Shown one piece after another: positions 12,266-13,586 of a stretch of DNA of 13,586 nt. The stretch covers positions 1 to 13,586 of the forward strand of contig DAOTXN010000129.1 of assembly GCA_034435435.1 (NCBI GenBank). Direction: 5' to 3'. A model generated the notes under the pieces. That model was not told the origin of the DNA. It did not search any database and saw only the letters and a program-made list of their open reading frames with translations. Position 1 is the first letter of the stretch. Every line of letters starts with the position of its first letter. Source of the DNA: DAOTXN01 sp034435435. GTDB lineage: Bacteria; Chloroflexota; Anaerolineae; S140-20. A program made the position numbers and the translations under genes.

Positions 12266-13586
12266 CTACTCGCCCTTGATTGAAGCGACCGTCTCTTCGG
12301 CTGCCGCCTGTGCTGTGTCCAGAGCTTCCTGGACCGACTGAGCGCCGCTAAAGATAGCCGCCGTAGCATCGCCTACCGGCCCCCATTGCGCGTCAATGAA
12401 GGGATGGTTGGGCATGGGCACGGCATAGCTGAGCGCATTGCCATAGCCAGCGATGATGGGAATCGCCTGCAACTCGGGATCGTTGAGCGCTGCCGAGTTG
12501 GCAGGGATGGTCTTGTTGACCAGCGCCAGATTCTTCTGCACTTCGGCGCTGGTAAAGTACTTCATCACCTCCACAGCCGCCTCGCCGTTGCCCCGGTCAT
12601 AACCGTTGGCAGTTAGCATGAGCACTTTGATGCCGGCAAAGGGGCGGCCCATCGGCAGGAGACCGATGTTCACACCTGCCTTCTCCAGGTCAGCGACTGC
12701 CCACGGGCCGGTCCACCAGGCCCCAGCCTGGCCGTCAACCAGCATGGACTGGCAGAGTTCGTGGCTGGTCTCGGCGGGGGCAACCTTGGACCACTCTACA
12801 ATCCAGTTGCCCGCCTCGATGCGCGCCTCGGGATTGTTGATGTACACGTTGCCCTCAAAGTCCACATAGCCGATGTCATCGGGGCCGCCGAAGCCAAAGT
12901 AGATCGGAGCCACGTGGTATGCGTCACTCGAGCTGGCGCCCAGGCCCTGGTTGCACAGCAGGTACTTGTCGGGGTTGGCCTCGCGGAAGGCCGTGGCCTT
13001 TTCCAGCAGACCCGCAAAGTCATAGGGGTCCGACGGGAAATCATCGGGGCCGACCAGGTCGGCGTTGTAGATGATCGCGATACCTTCCTGCGACTCGGGC
13101 AAGCCCCAAATCTGGTCGTTCCAGACCATCGCCTCGACCGCTGCCGGCTCATAGTTGCCCTCCAGGAAGGCCATGTCTACGAACTCGTCAATGGGGACGA
13201 TGTTACCAGTGATGGCGTTGCGACCGATCTGGTCCTGCACCCAGGCCAAGATGTCGGGGCCTTCGCCAGCCGGTACGGCTACCGCCAACGCATCGCTCAG
13301 GTTGTCCACCTTGGACAGCTCGACAAAGATGCCCATATCGTTGGTTTCGTTGAACTCGGCAAAGGCCGCTTCAATGGCCTCCAGGTAGGCGCCGCTCCAG
13401 CCGTGCCAGATGGTGATCTTGGTCGCTCCTTCGGGTACTTCGGGTGCAACCGACTCGCCCAGGTAGCCTTTCTTGTCGTTCCAGATGGGGGTGTAGGCTC
13501 CGTTGATGATCTGGTTCACCGTGATGGACGGGTCGGCGCAGTCGCCGTTCTCGTCGCAGGTCAACACACCCGTGATGCCCTGAAAG
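12266..13586 (-). CDS. Maltose-type solute-binding protein fused to a LivJ-type receptor domain, 5' end off the window
   Basis: The frame is open to the right edge, so the apparent GTG start at 13567 is not a true start. The first 45 or so visible residues (FQGITGVLTCDENGDCADP, then NGAYTPIW) match the C-terminal strand pair of type I periplasmic receptors of the LivJ/Peripla_BP_6 kind. After a short linker (VAPEVPEGATK) comes a complete SBP_bac_1 maltose-type domain: ITIWHGW, GEGPDILAWVQDQIGR, WTGPWAV, and a C-terminal helix ending at KGE. The SBP domain is about 390 residues, normal for MalE. It would capture sugars outside the membrane and hand them to MalF/MalG. No signal peptide precedes the SBP part, so export must depend on the missing upstream portion. 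The function of the receptor half is unknown. Confidence 0.82.
   Translation of the reverse strand, partial: FQGITGVLTCDENGDCADPSITVNQIINGAYTPIWNDKKGYLGESVAPEVPEGATKITIWHGWSGAYLEAIEAAFAEFNETNDMGIFVELSKVDNLSDALAVAVPAGEGPDILAWVQDQIGRNAITGNIVPIDEFVDMAFLEGNYEPAAVEAMVWNDQIWGLPESQEGIAIIYNADLVGPDDFPSDPYDFAGLLEKATAFREANPDKYLLCNQGLGASSSDAYHVAPIYFGFGGPDDIGYVDFEGNVYINNPEARIEAGNWIVEWSKVAPAETSHELCQSMLVDGQAGAWWTGPWAVADLEKAGVNIGLLPMGRPFAGIKVLMLTANGYDRGNGEAAVEVMKYFTSAEVQKNLALVNKTIPANSAALNDPELQAIPIIAGYGNALSYAVPMPNHPFIDAQWGPVGDATAAIFSGAQSVQEALDTAQAAAEETVASIKGE

Noticed and set aside
13565..13567. GTG as the start of the binding protein
   Set aside because: The frame continues upstream with receptor-like residues, no ribosome site precedes the GTG, and the following residues are not a signal peptide.

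Overview
The window looks like a GC-rich environmental bacterium, most plausibly a member of the Chloroflexota (Anaerolineae or Caldilinea-like). This is an inference from protein style: an actinobacterial/Chloroflexi-type protease pro-domain lipoprotein, a membrane glycosyltransferase with a regulator-type propeller, a YesL-like protein, and a maltose ABC system next to GH13 enzymes. No rRNA or tRNA gene is present to confirm it.

Layout, left to right. (1) Bases 1-1526 are the right part of an insertion element. Its IS481-like DDE transposase (minus strand, start 1396) stays open through the left window edge. The element carries one end repeat at 1-14 and three iterated copies of the inverted counterpart at 1439-1526. 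(2) A plus-strand lipoprotein-like gene (1515-2444) begins inside the outermost repeat. Its C-terminal half resembles the pro-domain of S1E (streptogrisin/alpha-lytic) proteases, but no protease domain follows. (3) From 2414 rightward, every gene except one is on the minus strand. Read in transcription order from the right edge they are: a maltose-type solute-binding protein that is the C-terminal part of a larger fusion, malF, malG, a terminator hairpin, a GT-C glycosyltransferase fused to a seven-bladed propeller, a YesL/DUF624 membrane protein, a GH13 enzyme with a CBM34-like N-terminus, a second GH13 enzyme without that module, and a small GIY-YIG protein. (4) The exception is a plus-strand REP-associated (HUH/Y1) transposase at 4401-5045, lying between the two amylase genes and bracketed by palindromes and an 11-bp outer inverted repeat.

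How it works together: the binding protein and MalF/MalG permeases would import maltodextrin-like oligosaccharides, and two GH13 enzymes without signal peptides would hydrolyse them in the cytoplasm. No MalK-type ATPase is in the window, so it must lie outside it or be shared. Most neighbouring minus-strand genes overlap by 4 bp (GTGA or ATGA), which suggests translational coupling. The functions of the glycosyltransferase-propeller and YesL proteins in this pathway are not known from the sequence.

The most unusual items are the in-frame fusion of a LivJ-type receptor C-terminus to a maltose-type binding protein at the right edge, the GT-C/propeller fusion, the palindrome-bounded RAYT unit that supplies the stop codon of its neighbour, and the iterated end repeats of the insertion element abutting the start of the lipoprotein gene. 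Gene-free gaps are all shorter than 160 bp.
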